Below are positions 1-7,921 of a DNA stretch of 64,000 nucleotides, piece after piece. Every line of letters begins with the position of its first letter. Within the stretch, counting starts at the first letter, position 1. The notes under the pieces are model-generated. The model worked only from the letters and a program-made list of their open reading frames with translations. It made no database searches and was not told the DNA's origin. Position numbers and translations under genes: made by a program. The stretch is from Streptomyces sp. RPA4-2 (GTDB lineage Bacteria > Actinomycetota > Actinomycetes > Streptomycetales > Streptomycetaceae), in the NCBI RefSeq assembly GCF_012273515.2, contig NZ_CP050975.2:8122001-8186000 (forward strand). Direction: 5' to 3'.

Positions 1-204
1 CGACGCCGCAATCGAAGTCGCCGAGCGCCATGTCCGGTACGAGCCGGAGCCCGGCGGTGGTGCGCACCGGCCGCCCGTCGGGGGAGACGGTGGTCAGCCG
101 GTAGTCGCCGCCGTACTCGTTGGCCGCCGCGTACACGTCCAAGGGCCCGGTGACGTCCAGCGACTGCACACCGTCGAACATCAGCACAAGGACGCGATGA
201 CGCG
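1..204 (-). other. DJ-1/PfpI (GlxA-family regulator) N-terminal segment, partial
   Basis: The translated segment begins HRVLVLMFDGVQSLDVTGP and continues LDVYAAANEYGG, the typical start of the DJ-1/PfpI amidotransferase-like domain that precedes an AraC-type DNA-binding domain in GlxA-family regulators. The rest lies outside the window. The only start codons near it in frame are GTG at 187 and ATG at 181. Neither has a Shine-Dalgarno sequence, and using them would cut into the first beta strand (RVLVLMF). This favours either an upstream start or fusion to the phosphatase frame. Confidence 0.6.
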
Positions 205-1564
205 CCGTGTGCCGGGCGGCCCCCGCGGACCGGTCACCGCGCGGCCGGGCGGGAACGGTCTGTCCCTTCCCCGCGCGTCTCTCCGCTGTCGCGGGCGGGG
301 GCAGGGCCCGCGGTGAGCGGGGAGCGCAGTCGCCGCGGTCGCCCGCACGTGCCTGGACCGGTGTTCCGGCTGCTTCCGGTTCACGTACCAGGGGTCTCGT
401 GGAGCCGGGGGCTCGCTGGAGGGCGATCATGGCGGCGTCGTCGCTCAAGCGGCCGCTGGTGTGCTCGGAGAGGTCGCCCTGGACGTACCGGAGGAGCTGC
501 TCCGGGTCGGCGCCGCCCCAGGAGGCGACCCGCTCCCTCAGGGGGTAGAAGGCACCTGCCCCGTCGCGGGCTTCGGTGATGCCGTCGGTGTAGAGCATCA
601 GGACGTCCTCGGCGGCGAAAGGGAAGGTGTCCTGGTGGTGGTCGCATGCGGAGAAGCTCCCCAGGCCCAGGGGCGGGCTGCATCGCTGAGGCTTCAGGAG
701 GGTCGCGCGGCCCCCGCCCGAGAGCAGGGGCGCGGGATGGCCGCAGCTGACCGTGTGGACCACCCGGTGGTCGTCGGGGATCTCCAGCAGCAGAGCGGTG
801 ACGAAGCGCTCGCCGGCCTCGTGGTCGTCTTCGATGGCCTCGTCCAGGTGGCTGCGGATACTGGCCTCGAGGTGAGCGGCCACTTCGGGGAGGGTGGGGT
901 AGCAGCGGGCGGCTTCGCGGAACGCGCCGAGCGCGGCCGCCACCTCGTGGATGCCCTGTAGTCCCTTGCCGCGGACGTCGCCGATCAGGACGCGCGTGGC
1001 ACCGGGGATGCGGACGGCCCCGTACAGGTCGCTGCCGACCGTGGCGTGCGCGTCGGACGCCTGATACGTGGCCGCGATACGCAGCGGGCCGAGCCGATCG
1101 GGAAGGGGACGCAGAACGACCCCTTGAGCGATCTCCGAGACGGCGCGCAGGGCGTTCACCTCCATGCGGTGACGCTGTCGCAGGGCGCAGAGGACGATGA
1201 CGACCGCGCAGACGACGAGCGTGGTCACGGACTGCGAGGCGGTGGCGAACAGCAGCCGAGGGCAGCCGAGGCCGAGGCCGACTCTCGCCGCGCCCGACAC
1301 GAGGACGACTCCTGCGGTGAGCGTGGGGCCGGCGAACGTAGCTGCCGCCGCCGAGACCGCGGCGAGCAGGGTCGCCCAGCCGACGGCGGGGACGTACGCC
1401 CCGTCGAGCACGATGACGCCCACCAGGACCAGGAGTACGGCGAACAGCCGCAGACGCGACCGCGGGGAGCTGTGGCGGACACCGTCCCGGCCGGCGCCGA
1501 GGCCGGGGGCGGTGGTCCACCGGGAGGTCACAGCGGGGTGGGGGAGAGTCGGAGAGGTGATCAC
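1..1564 (-). CDS. SpoIIE/PP2C-type phosphatase, open in frame into a GlxA-like region (partial at left edge)
   Basis: A membrane-anchored Ser/Thr phosphatase of the SpoIIE/RsbU family, which in relatives dephosphorylates anti-anti-sigma factors. GTG at 1564 follows an in-frame TAG and has AGGA about 6 nt upstream. The N-terminal third has several hydrophobic segments (motifs FAVLLVLVGVIVLD and TTLVVCAVVIVLCAL). The catalytic part shows GSDLYGAV, IGDVRGKG, CGHPAP and YTDGITEARD, the expected metal-binding acidic residues. The domain ends near position 420 at DDAAMIALQR. No stop follows in this frame: a Pro/Arg-rich stretch of about 75 codons with poorer third-position GC leads into a DJ-1/PfpI-like sequence that leaves the window. 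Either this is a phosphatase-regulator fusion, or two genes lie in one open frame by chance. The phosphatase domain is certain; the extent of the protein is not. Confidence 0.7.
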   Translation of the reverse strand, partial: MITSPTLPHPAVTSRWTTAPGLGAGRDGVRHSSPRSRLRLFAVLLVLVGVIVLDGAYVPAVGWATLLAAVSAAAATFAGPTLTAGVVLVSGAARVGLGLGCPRLLFATASQSVTTLVVCAVVIVLCALRQRHRMEVNALRAVSEIAQGVVLRPLPDRLGPLRIAATYQASDAHATVGSDLYGAVRIPGATRVLIGDVRGKGLQGIHEVAAALGAFREAARCYPTLPEVAAHLEASIRSHLDEAIEDDHEAGERFVTALLLEIPDDHRVVHTVSCGHPAPLLSGGGRATLLKPQRCSPPLGLGSFSACDHHQDTFPFAAEDVLMLYTDGITEARDGAGAFYPLRERVASWGGADPEQLLRYVQGDLSEHTSGRLSDDAAMIALQRAPGSTRPLVREPEAAGTPVQARAGDRGDCAPRSPRALPPPATAERRAGKGQTVPARPRGDRSAGAARHTARHRVLVLMFDGVQSLDVTGPLDVYAAANEYGGDYRLTTVSPDGRPVRTTAGLRLVPDMALGDFDCGV

Positions 1565-1853
1565 GCACTGTTCCTAACGGAGTCGGGGACCACTGCCCGG
1601 CTTGTCGAGCGCGCGGGGGCTCCGAGCAGGTCACAGTCGCGGGCTTTCCAGGTATGACCGCTTATGCGCCCAATTCGTGACATCGGTGACGGGTCGATCG
1701 GATGTGGTCCGGCGACTCAGGGCCCTTCGACCGCCCACACGACAGCCCCCATGGGGTGACCGCGGGCGCGAGCCGGGACGTCACGATCTCCGGGTCCCCG
1801 CTGTCATGTACTTGTACAGCGTCCAGTGGGACGGGAGCCGTCGGGCCGGGGTG

Positions 1854-2408
1854 TCACCGGCTCATGTGCAGGGTCACCAGCAACTGCCACACCTGGTGGG
1901 CGACTTCCTCCGGCGTCCCCTCCAGCAGACCGTGCAGCCAGTCCGCGAGCACCCCCGCGAAGGTGGCGGCGACCGCGGAGGCGACGAGGGCGGCGTCCGG
2001 CGCGCCCGCGAGGGTCCGCTCGGTCAGGCTGCGGGCGCGCAGATCCCGGTGCAGGACATGACCGAGCGGGCCGCCGCCGCCGGGACTCAGGAGGGCCCGG
2101 TAGAGGCCGGCGTGCGGTGCGAGGCCGGTGAAGAACGCCTGGAGCGCGGGCGGCGCCGACACCGGGTCGGGCCGCCCGGGCCACGCGTGCAGCGCGTCCA
2201 CGGCCTCTCGTACGACATCGGCGCAGGCGTCCACCGCGAGCGCCTCCAGGTCGGCGTAGTGCACGTAGAACGTGGCCCGGCCCACCCCGGCGCGCCGCAC
2301 CAGCGTGGCGACGCCGACCTCCTCCAGCGGGCGCTCCGCGCACTCCGCGAGGAGGGCCTGCCGCAGCCTTTCCCGGGTGCGGGCCGCCCGGGGATCCTCC
2401 GCCGTCAC
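1854..2408 (-). CDS. TetR/AcrR-family transcriptional regulator
   Basis: A 184-residue one-component repressor. GTG at 2408 overlaps the stop of the upstream DUF1304 gene by four bases (GTGA), so the two are translationally coupled. The N-terminal helix-turn-helix is clear: RERLRQALLAECAERPLEE, then VATLVRRAGVGRATFYVHYADLEAL. The C-terminal ligand domain is hydrophobic and ends WQLLVTLHMSR. It probably controls its own operon through the twin palindromes at 2801-2835, between the operon start and the neighbouring IS element. The ligand is unknown. Confidence 0.85.
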   Translation of the reverse strand: MTAEDPRAARTRERLRQALLAECAERPLEEVGVATLVRRAGVGRATFYVHYADLEALAVDACADVVREAVDALHAWPGRPDPVSAPPALQAFFTGLAPHAGLYRALLSPGGGGPLGHVLHRDLRARSLTERTLAGAPDAALVASAVAATFAGVLADWLHGLLEGTPEEVAHQVWQLLVTLHMSR

Positions 2409-2767
2409 CGGGCGACGAGGACGGCGGCCAGGGCGAGCGCGCCGGGCAGCGCCTGCGCGAAGAGGATGCGCCGGTTCGCCGTGACCGCTCCGTACACCCC
2501 GGCGACCACGACGCACACGAGGAAGAAGACCTGCACGCGGAAGCCGGTCGGATCGGCGGCGAGCAGCCCCCACACCAGGCCCGCGGCGAGGAAGCCGTTG
2601 TAGAGCCCCTGGTTGGCGGCCATCGGCGCGGTCGCCCGGGCCATCTCCGGATCGAAGCCGTGCAGCCCCCGCCCCGGCTTCTTCTCCCACAGGAACATCT
2701 CCATCACCAGGATGTACACGTGCAGCGCGGCCACCAGGCCCACCAGCACGTTCGCGACCGTCTCCAT
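2405..2767 (-). CDS. DUF1304 family small integral membrane protein
   Basis: A 120-residue protein of the DUF1304 family, starting METVANVLVGLVAALHVYI. It has four hydrophobic segments, and conserved features include MEMFLWEKKPG and ANQGLYNGFLAAGL. ATG at 2767 has GGGAG about 12 nt upstream. Biochemical function is unknown for the family; it is often found beside TetR regulators, as here. First gene of a two-gene operon with the TetR gene, with promoter and operator directly upstream. Confidence 0.85.
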   Translation of the reverse strand: METVANVLVGLVAALHVYILVMEMFLWEKKPGRGLHGFDPEMARATAPMAANQGLYNGFLAAGLVWGLLAADPTGFRVQVFFLVCVVVAGVYGAVTANRRILFAQALPGALALAAVLVAR

Positions 2768-2797
2768 CGTCAGCAAGCTCCCTCGTACGAACAGAAA

Positions 2798-2838
2798 TCC
2801 TGGACAGGTGTCCACTATAGCTGGACACCTGTCCAGGA
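2798..2838. promoter_or_regulatory. Twin TetR-type operator upstream of the DUF1304-tetR operon
   Basis: A perfect 17-bp inverted repeat (2798-2814 and 2822-2838) separated by CTATAGC. Each arm contains its own palindrome of the form TGGACA-N2-TGTCCA (2801-2814 and 2822-2835), so the site offers two complete binding units 21 bp apart centre to centre. On the minus strand the spacer provides a -10-like TATAGT, so bound repressor would cover the promoter. Assignment to the adjacent TetR protein is inference from position. Confidence 0.7.
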
Positions 2839-2938
2839 AGTCTGGGGGTACCCCTGGTTGTCCCGTGCGCCCCCTGGGTGGAGCGATGCAGCGGTTTCCT
2901 TTGCCGGAGGGGGAGTTCACCTGGTTCTGGCGAGGATG

Positions 2939-2958
2939 CCCCGGCGTTCACGCCGGGG
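2939..2958 (+). repeat. Left-end hairpin of the IS1341-type element
   Basis: A 7-bp stem with a six-base GTTCAC loop, 20-40 nt inside the inferred left end. Loop identity with the right-end hairpin and with the flanking TTCAC suggests end recognition by a Y1 transposase supplied in trans. Confidence 0.65.
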
Positions 2959-2980
2959 AGGAATCGCCTCCTGCGGCTGC

Positions 2981-3050
2981 GATGCGGAGCGTCGCCGCAT
3001 CTGCACTCGGCGGGCGCGGAGCGCCCGCACGGCTGCCTGGCGGAGCCAGG
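2981..3050 (+). other. Structured leader with three hairpins upstream of tnpB
   Basis: Between the left end and the tnpB start lie three consecutive hairpins: 2981-3001 (7-bp stem), 3010-3028 (8-bp stem, GGA loop) and 3036-3050 (6-bp stem, GGA loop). The last two share an exposed GGA triloop. This is more structure than a 190-bp leader needs and could be a translational control element or part of a noncoding RNA. Function is unknown; the hairpins are visible directly. Confidence 0.5.
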
Positions 3051-3143
3051 AAATACGAACAACCGCCCTGCAGGTCACCGGCGGTGGTGATTTCCGGTCA
3101 TGGGGCGGCCATGTGTGCGGTGGTCGTACTACGGTCCGGGGTT

Positions 3144-4301
3144 GTGAAGCTGGTGGTGCAGGTGAAGCTGCTGCCGACGCCTGTGCAGGCGTCGGCACTG
3201 GAGGCGACCCTGCGCGCATGCAACAGGGCCGCCACGCATGCCTCCGCCGTCGCTTTCAACCGAGGCGTGAGGGACCGCAACGGTCTGCAGAAGGAGGTGT
3301 ACGCGGACCTGAAGACGGCCTTCGGGCTGTCCGCGCAGCCGGCGGTGCGGGCGGTGAAGAAGGTGGTCGACGCCTACGCCACCCTGCGGGCCAACCTGCA
3401 CGCCGGGAATCTGGGGCCCTCGACATCCCGGCGGTATCGCAAGGCGCTGAGTACGCCGATCGTTTTCCGGCCGGAGGCGGCTCAGCCGTTCGACGACCGC
3501 TGCCTGTCATGGCAGCACGACGCGCGCACCGTCTCCATCTGGACCGTGGACGGGCGGATGAAGGGGATCCGCTACACCGGCCACCCCGACCAGCTCAAGG
3601 CCCTGGTCCAGTACCGGCGCGGCGAGAGTGACCTCATCCAGCGCGGCGGGAAGTGGTTCCTGATCGCGACCTGCGAGATCCCCGACGCCGAGATGTTCGA
3701 GCCGGTGGACTGGATCGGGGTGGACCGCGGCATCGCCAACCTTGCGACCACGTCTGACGGGACCAACTACCAGGGCCGCCGCCTGTCGCGCTACCGCAGG
3801 TGGCAGGCCCGCAAACGAGCCGAACTGCAGAAGAAGAAGGCTCGTTCCGCCCGGCGTCGGCTTTCCCGCCGCAAGTGCAAGGAACAGCGCCATGCCACCC
3901 ACGTGAATCATGTGATCAGCAAGGAGATCGTGTCCGTCGCGCAACGCACCGGTCGGGGGATCGCCGTCGAGAGACTGGACGGGATCCGCGAGCGGGTACG
4001 GCTACGCCGCGACCAGCGGGGCACGCTCTCCTCCTGGCCGTTCCGCCAGCTCGGACAGCACCTTGCCTACAAGGCCCGCCGGGCCGGGGTGCCGTTCCTG
4101 GAAGTGGATCCGGCCTACACCTCGCAGCGCTGCCCGCGCTGCGGGCACACGGAGCGGGCCAACCGGCCCACCCGGGACGGTTTCTGTTGTCGTCGGTGCG
4201 GCCTCGCTGGGCCCGCCGATGTCGTCGCCGGGGTCAACGTGCGCGACCGTGCACGCTCGGTGTGGGTATTCGTCACCATGCCCGTCCTGCCATCGGTGTA
4301 G
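3144..4301 (+). CDS. tnpB: TnpB-family RNA-guided endonuclease homologue
   Basis: A 385-residue TnpB of the IS1341 branch. Characterised TnpBs use a transposon-encoded RNA to cut DNA next to a TAM, preserving the element. The RuvC-like triad is intact: Asp194 in WIGVDRG, Glu276 in IAVERLDG, Asp359 in GPADVVAG. The zinc ribbon is complete (CPRCGH and CCRRCG pairs) and lies between the last two catalytic residues as expected. GTG at 3144 gives the canonical start VKLVVQVKLLPTP; ATG at 3111 is an in-frame alternative, and neither has a strong ribosome site. One oddity is Val in place of the usual Asn two residues after Asp359. No tnpA accompanies it. Confidence 0.88.
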   Translation: MKLVVQVKLLPTPVQASALEATLRACNRAATHASAVAFNRGVRDRNGLQKEVYADLKTAFGLSAQPAVRAVKKVVDAYATLRANLHAGNLGPSTSRRYRKALSTPIVFRPEAAQPFDDRCLSWQHDARTVSIWTVDGRMKGIRYTGHPDQLKALVQYRRGESDLIQRGGKWFLIATCEIPDAEMFEPVDWIGVDRGIANLATTSDGTNYQGRRLSRYRRWQARKRAELQKKKARSARRRLSRRKCKEQRHATHVNHVISKEIVSVAQRTGRGIAVERLDGIRERVRLRRDQRGTLSSWPFRQLGQHLAYKARRAGVPFLEVDPAYTSQRCPRCGHTERANRPTRDGFCCRRCGLAGPADVVAGVNVRDRARSVWVFVTMPVLPSV

Positions 4302-4436
4302 CCGGAGGCGGGAGATGCGACCCGTGACCGTCCCGTCGTAGGGGACAGTCGGGAGCGCGACAAGGCGTGAACACCGCTGAGCCGTACAAGCTCGGCCGTT
4401 CACGGCCGAGAAGGTGACGTGTCGGGCAGCCTCGCG
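4225..4436 (+). ncRNA. Candidate reRNA/omega RNA at the right end of the TnpB element
   Basis: In characterised TnpB systems the guide RNA comes from the 3' end of tnpB and the right end, with the first 16-20 nt of flanking DNA as guide. Here the tail is about 115 nt from the stop at 4301 to the right-end hairpin 4391-4410, with further pairing potential around CCGTCCCGTCGTAGGGGACAG. The presumptive guide would begin near 4417, inside the start of the next gene. Position is by analogy only. Confidence 0.3.
4391..4410 (+). repeat. Right-end hairpin of the IS1341-type element
   Basis: A 7-bp stem with GTTCAC loop, paired in design with the left-end hairpin. It ends 8 nt before the GTG start of the following gene, so the element tail supplies that gene's immediate 5' region (GAGAAGG at 4408-4414). 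Confidence 0.6.
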
Positions 4437-6008
4437 CCAGGGGGATGGAGCGGGAGTGAGCGGGGAATGTGGGCCGCCTTCCGGAGGGGCGAGTGGTACG
4501 CGGACGGGGGAGAGGTACGGGCCGCGGTCGTCCGCAGGCTGCTGCTCGCACCGCCGCCCGCCGAACCGGGCCACCTGCCCCGGCTGCGGATCAGGGACGT
4601 ACGGATCACCGGGCGGCTCGACCTCGCCGAGGCCGTCGTCGCCGGGACCCTGCGGCTGCGCAACTGCCGCTTCGAGCAGGCCCCCTGTCTCGACGGCGCG
4701 GCACTGGGCGCCCTTGAACTGCGCGACTGCGTGCTGCCCGGACTCTCCGGGGTCGGCGTCACCATCGGCGGGAAGTGCGAGATCACCGGGTGCCGGGTGG
4801 AAGGGCCCACGGATCTCTACGGCGCCTCGATCGGCGGCACCCTGCACCTGGAGAACAGCCGCCTGACCGGGCACGGTGAGCGACGCGGCGAACGCGCCCT
4901 GCACCTCCTGTGCGCCACGGTCGGAGGCGACATCCAGGCCGGTTCGGGCTTCACCGTCGACGGCCGCACCGACCTGCGGGACACCTCCGTACGCGGCAGC
5001 GTCGTGCTCACGGGCGCCGAGCTGCGCAACCCGTCGGGCACGGCGCTCAAAGCCAACCGGCTGCACATAGGCGGGAACCTGAACTGCCGCGGCGGGTTCG
5101 TCGCCGAGGGCACCGTCGACCTGTGCGACGCCAGGGTGGGCGGCGGTGCGCTCTTCGAGGACGCCTCGCTCTCCGCCGGGCACGGGTCGGCCCTGCGAGC
5201 CCACGGCATAGACGTCAGGGCCGAGTTCAACCTCTGCGACGGGTTCACCGCGCTCGGCAGGCTCTCCATGAGCAGCATCACGGTGCGCAGCCGGTTCTGC
5301 TTCAAGGACAGCCTCATCGACGCCCCCGCGGGACAGCCGGCCCTCATCAGCCGGCGCTCCACCGCCTCCGAACTCGACCTGCGCTTCCGGGAACCCGTCA
5401 AAGGCTGGGTCTCCCTCAGCCACACCCGCGTCACCGTACTGAACGCCACCCCGGAGACCTGGCCCAGGGCAGTGCGCATGGACGGCATGGTCTACGACAG
5501 CCTGCTGCCCCAACTGCCCGCCCGGCAGAGGCTTCCGCTGCTCGCCCCCCCCGAGGGGTTCACCCCGCAGCCGTACGAACAGCTGGCGGCCACCTACCGG
5601 CAGCACGGCCACGACCGTGACGCCCGCACGGTGCTGCTCGCCCAGCAGCGCAGGCTGCGCGGCACACTGCCATGGCCGGGACGGGTGTGGAGCGGCTTCC
5701 AGGACCTCACCGTCGGCTACGGATACCGGCCGATGCGCGCCGTGTGGTGGCTGTGCGCGATCATGCTCAGCGGGATCCTGCTGTTCACGCGCTGGCCGCC
5801 GCAGGCGGTCGACCCGGGCAAGCCGCCCCACTTCCAGGCGGCCATCTACACCTTCGACCTGGTGCTGCCGCTCGTCGACTTCGGGCAGGAGCAGGCGTTC
5901 AGCCCACGGGGCGGCCTGCAGTGGGCGGCCGTGGTCCTAGTCTGCCTGGGCTGGCTGCTCGCGACGACGGCCGCCGCGGGCGCCAACCGCGTTCTCCGCA
6001 GGAACTGA
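4419..6008 (+). CDS. Beta-helix-like membrane-anchored protein of unknown function
   Basis: A 529-residue protein. Residues about 45-330 form a series of imperfect repeats (for example LRIRDVRITGRLDLAEA, LRLRNCRFEQ, LELRDCVLPG, VGGDIQAGSG) with the periodic hydrophobic pattern of pentapeptide-repeat or right-handed beta-helix folds. Two C-terminal hydrophobic segments (AVWWLCAIMLSGILLF and WAAVVLVCLGWLLATTAA) should anchor it in the membrane. Streptomyces relatives are often labelled membrane-associated oxidoreductase, but no redox motif is visible. GTG at 4419 uses GAGAAGG contributed by the IS right end; ATG at 4467 is a later option, but family alignment favours including SGSERGMWAAF. Confidence 0.7.
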   Translation: MSGSLAPGGWSGSERGMWAAFRRGEWYADGGEVRAAVVRRLLLAPPPAEPGHLPRLRIRDVRITGRLDLAEAVVAGTLRLRNCRFEQAPCLDGAALGALELRDCVLPGLSGVGVTIGGKCEITGCRVEGPTDLYGASIGGTLHLENSRLTGHGERRGERALHLLCATVGGDIQAGSGFTVDGRTDLRDTSVRGSVVLTGAELRNPSGTALKANRLHIGGNLNCRGGFVAEGTVDLCDARVGGGALFEDASLSAGHGSALRAHGIDVRAEFNLCDGFTALGRLSMSSITVRSRFCFKDSLIDAPAGQPALISRRSTASELDLRFREPVKGWVSLSHTRVTVLNATPETWPRAVRMDGMVYDSLLPQLPARQRLPLLAPPEGFTPQPYEQLAATYRQHGHDRDARTVLLAQQRRLRGTLPWPGRVWSGFQDLTVGYGYRPMRAVWWLCAIMLSGILLFTRWPPQAVDPGKPPHFQAAIYTFDLVLPLVDFGQEQAFSPRGGLQWAAVVLVCLGWLLATTAAAGANRVLRRN

Positions 6009-6275
6009 CACACACCTGAGACGGGTCCGGGCCTCGGCCGAGGCGGTCCGGGCCTCGGCCGGGGCCGCGGTGACGGGGCAGACCGCCGGGGGTGCGGTGC
6101 CCGCCGGACGCAGCGGGCTCGCGACCGGACCCCGGACGACCTCCGCGCGGCTCGCGGGCCCCCGCCCCCGCCCCGCGCGGACGGGCGATCGCAGACGACG
6201 CTCGGCAGCCCGCGGCCCGCAGCCCGCACCGCGAGCCGCGCGCACCGCGACCGCCGCCACCGCGGCCCGCCGCCC
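6009..6275. other. Convergent intergenic region with GC-rich repeat and palindrome
   Basis: Lies between two convergent genes. It contains GCCTCGGCCGAGGC, a perfect 14-bp palindrome, and a repeated GGTCCGGGCCTCGGCCG, both near 6025-6060, which could terminate transcription. The remainder is unstructured GC-rich sequence with no supported gene. Confidence 0.4.
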
Positions 6276-7904
6276 TCAGGCGTCCGGTGCCTCGTGGACG
6301 CGCTCACCCCCCACATAGGTCAGCGCGACCCCCGTCGCGCCGATCTCCTCGGGCGGCCCGGCGTACGGGTCGCGGTCCAGCACCACGAGATCCGCCAGCG
6401 CTCCCGCGCGTACGCTGCCGGTGTCGTCGAGATGGTTGGCGTACGCGGACCCCGCGGTGTACGCCGTGAACGCGGCCGTCAGCCCGAGGCGTTCGGCCGG
6501 CAGGAACACCGGCTCCGTCCCGTCCGGGGCCGTCCGGTTGACCGCGACATGGATGCCCTGGAGCGGGTCGGGACTGCTGACCGGCCAGTCGCTGCCCGCC
6601 GCGAGTCGCGCCCCGGACCGCAGCAGCGAGCCGAACGGGTACTGCCGGGCGGCCCGTTCGGGCCCGAGGAAGGGAATGGTCAGCTCGTCCATCTGCGGTT
6701 CGTGCGCGGCCCACAGGGGCTGGATGTTGGCCGTGGCGCCGAGCCGCGCGAAGCGGGGTACGTCGTCGGGGTGCACGACCTGGAGGTGGGCCAGGTGCGG
6801 ACGCGTGTCGCTCGGGCCGTTCGCCTTCCGTGCCGCCTCGACCGCGTCCAGGGCGTCCCGTACGGCCCGGTCGCCCAGCGCGTGGAAGTGGCACTGGAAA
6901 CCGAGGGCGTCCAACTCGGTCACGTACGCAGGAAGCCGGGCCGGATCGATGAAACTGGTGCCCCGGTTGGCGGTGGCGCAGCCGCACGTGTCGAGATAGG
7001 GGTCCAGCAAGGCGGCGCTGCCGTTCTCGGCGACCCCGTCCAGCATCAGTTTGACGCTGGTGGCGCGGAACCGGCCATGGTTCAACGCGGCCCGGCGTTG
7101 CACGAGTTCGGGGATCTGCTCGGCCCCGCGTTCCCGGTCCCACCACAGCGCGCCGACGACCCGCGCGGTCAGCGAGCCCTCGCGGGCCGCCGTCAGATAG
7201 GCGTCCGACGGGTCCTCCATGCCGAGGAAGGCGCCGACGAGCGCGTCCTGCCAGGCGGTGACGCCGAGCGCGTGCAGATGCCGCTGGGCGTGCAGCAGCG
7301 CGGCGAGCCGGTCCGCCGGGGTGGCCGGGGGAGTGAGCCGGCCGACGTACCGCATGGCTCCTTCCTGGAGCATCCCGGTGGGCTCGCCCGAGGCGTCCCG
7401 CTCGAAGCGCCCGTCGGCCGGGTCCGGGGTGTCGCGTGTGACACCCGCAAGCTCCAGGGCGCGGCTGTTGGCCCAGGCACCGTGGTGGTCCCGGTTCGGC
7501 AGGTACACCGGCCGGTCGGGCACGACCGCGTCCAGTACCTCCTTCGTCGGCGTACCGCCCTCGAACGCCTCCATGGACCAGCCACCGCCCGTGATCCACT
7601 CCCGGCCGGGGTGCGCGTCGGCGTACGCCCGGACGGCGCGCACGGTCTCCTCGGCGGTCCGCGCGCCTGTGAGATCGCACTGGGCGAGTTCCAGTCCCGC
7701 CGGGACCGGGTGGAGGTGCGCGTCCTGGAAGCCGGGCAGCAGCAGCCGTCCCGCGAGGTCGACGACCTCGGTCCGGGGGCCGGTCAGATCGCGCGCCGCG
7801 GTCCCGACGGCGGTGATCCGGTCGCCGGTGACGGCGACCTCGGTGACAGTGGGGCCCTCGGGGGTGAGGACCGGTCCACCGGTGAACAGGAGGTCAGCGT
7901 GCAT
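6276..7904 (-). CDS. YtcJ-like amidohydrolase (amidohydrolase family 3)
   Basis: A 542-residue metal-dependent hydrolase. Features in order: N-terminal beta-sandwich part (MHADLLFTGGPVLTPEG), metal-binding DAHLHP after LLLPGFQ, YtcJ signature GGGWSMEAFEGG, YLPNRDHHGAWANSRAL, the His in CHFHALGDRA, and the late acidic motif GSDWPVSSPDP. These match N-substituted formamide deformylase or exoenzyme-regulatory-type amidohydrolases; the true substrate cannot be read from sequence. ATG at 7904 has AAGGA about 10 nt upstream. It follows the permease gene by 66 nt on the same strand, so uptake and hydrolysis of one amide or amino-acid derivative is a fair guess. Confidence 0.85.
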   Translation of the reverse strand: MHADLLFTGGPVLTPEGPTVTEVAVTGDRITAVGTAARDLTGPRTEVVDLAGRLLLPGFQDAHLHPVPAGLELAQCDLTGARTAEETVRAVRAYADAHPGREWITGGGWSMEAFEGGTPTKEVLDAVVPDRPVYLPNRDHHGAWANSRALELAGVTRDTPDPADGRFERDASGEPTGMLQEGAMRYVGRLTPPATPADRLAALLHAQRHLHALGVTAWQDALVGAFLGMEDPSDAYLTAAREGSLTARVVGALWWDRERGAEQIPELVQRRAALNHGRFRATSVKLMLDGVAENGSAALLDPYLDTCGCATANRGTSFIDPARLPAYVTELDALGFQCHFHALGDRAVRDALDAVEAARKANGPSDTRPHLAHLQVVHPDDVPRFARLGATANIQPLWAAHEPQMDELTIPFLGPERAARQYPFGSLLRSGARLAAGSDWPVSSPDPLQGIHVAVNRTAPDGTEPVFLPAERLGLTAAFTAYTAGSAYANHLDDTGSVRAGALADLVVLDRDPYAGPPEEIGATGVALTYVGGERVHEAPDA

Positions 7905-7921
7905 GAGTCCGTTCCTTGGTC

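Larger units (their letters stand above)
2921..4416 (+). mobile_element. IS200/IS605-superfamily (IS1341-type) element with TnpB only
   Basis: The element carries a tnpB-type gene and no TnpA (Y1 transposase), so it cannot move alone. Both ends have subterminal hairpins with the same hexanucleotide loop: 2939-2958 (CCCCGGC-GTTCAC-GCCGGGG) and 4391-4410 (CTCGGCC-GTTCAC-GGCCGAG). The sequence just left of the element is TTCAC (2916-2920), which matches the loop and is a reasonable target/TAM motif. There is no target duplication, as expected for this superfamily. Exact ends are inferred and could shift by several bases. Confidence 0.7.

Noticed and set aside
381..1634. Long minus-strand ORF over the SpoIIE gene
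   Set aside because: Arg/Pro-rich shadow frame; the real phosphatase motifs are in the neighbouring frame.
4419..6008. Oxidoreductase annotation for the beta-helix protein
   Set aside because: No NAD, FAD, heme, iron-sulfur or metal motif can be seen; the name is inherited without sequence support.
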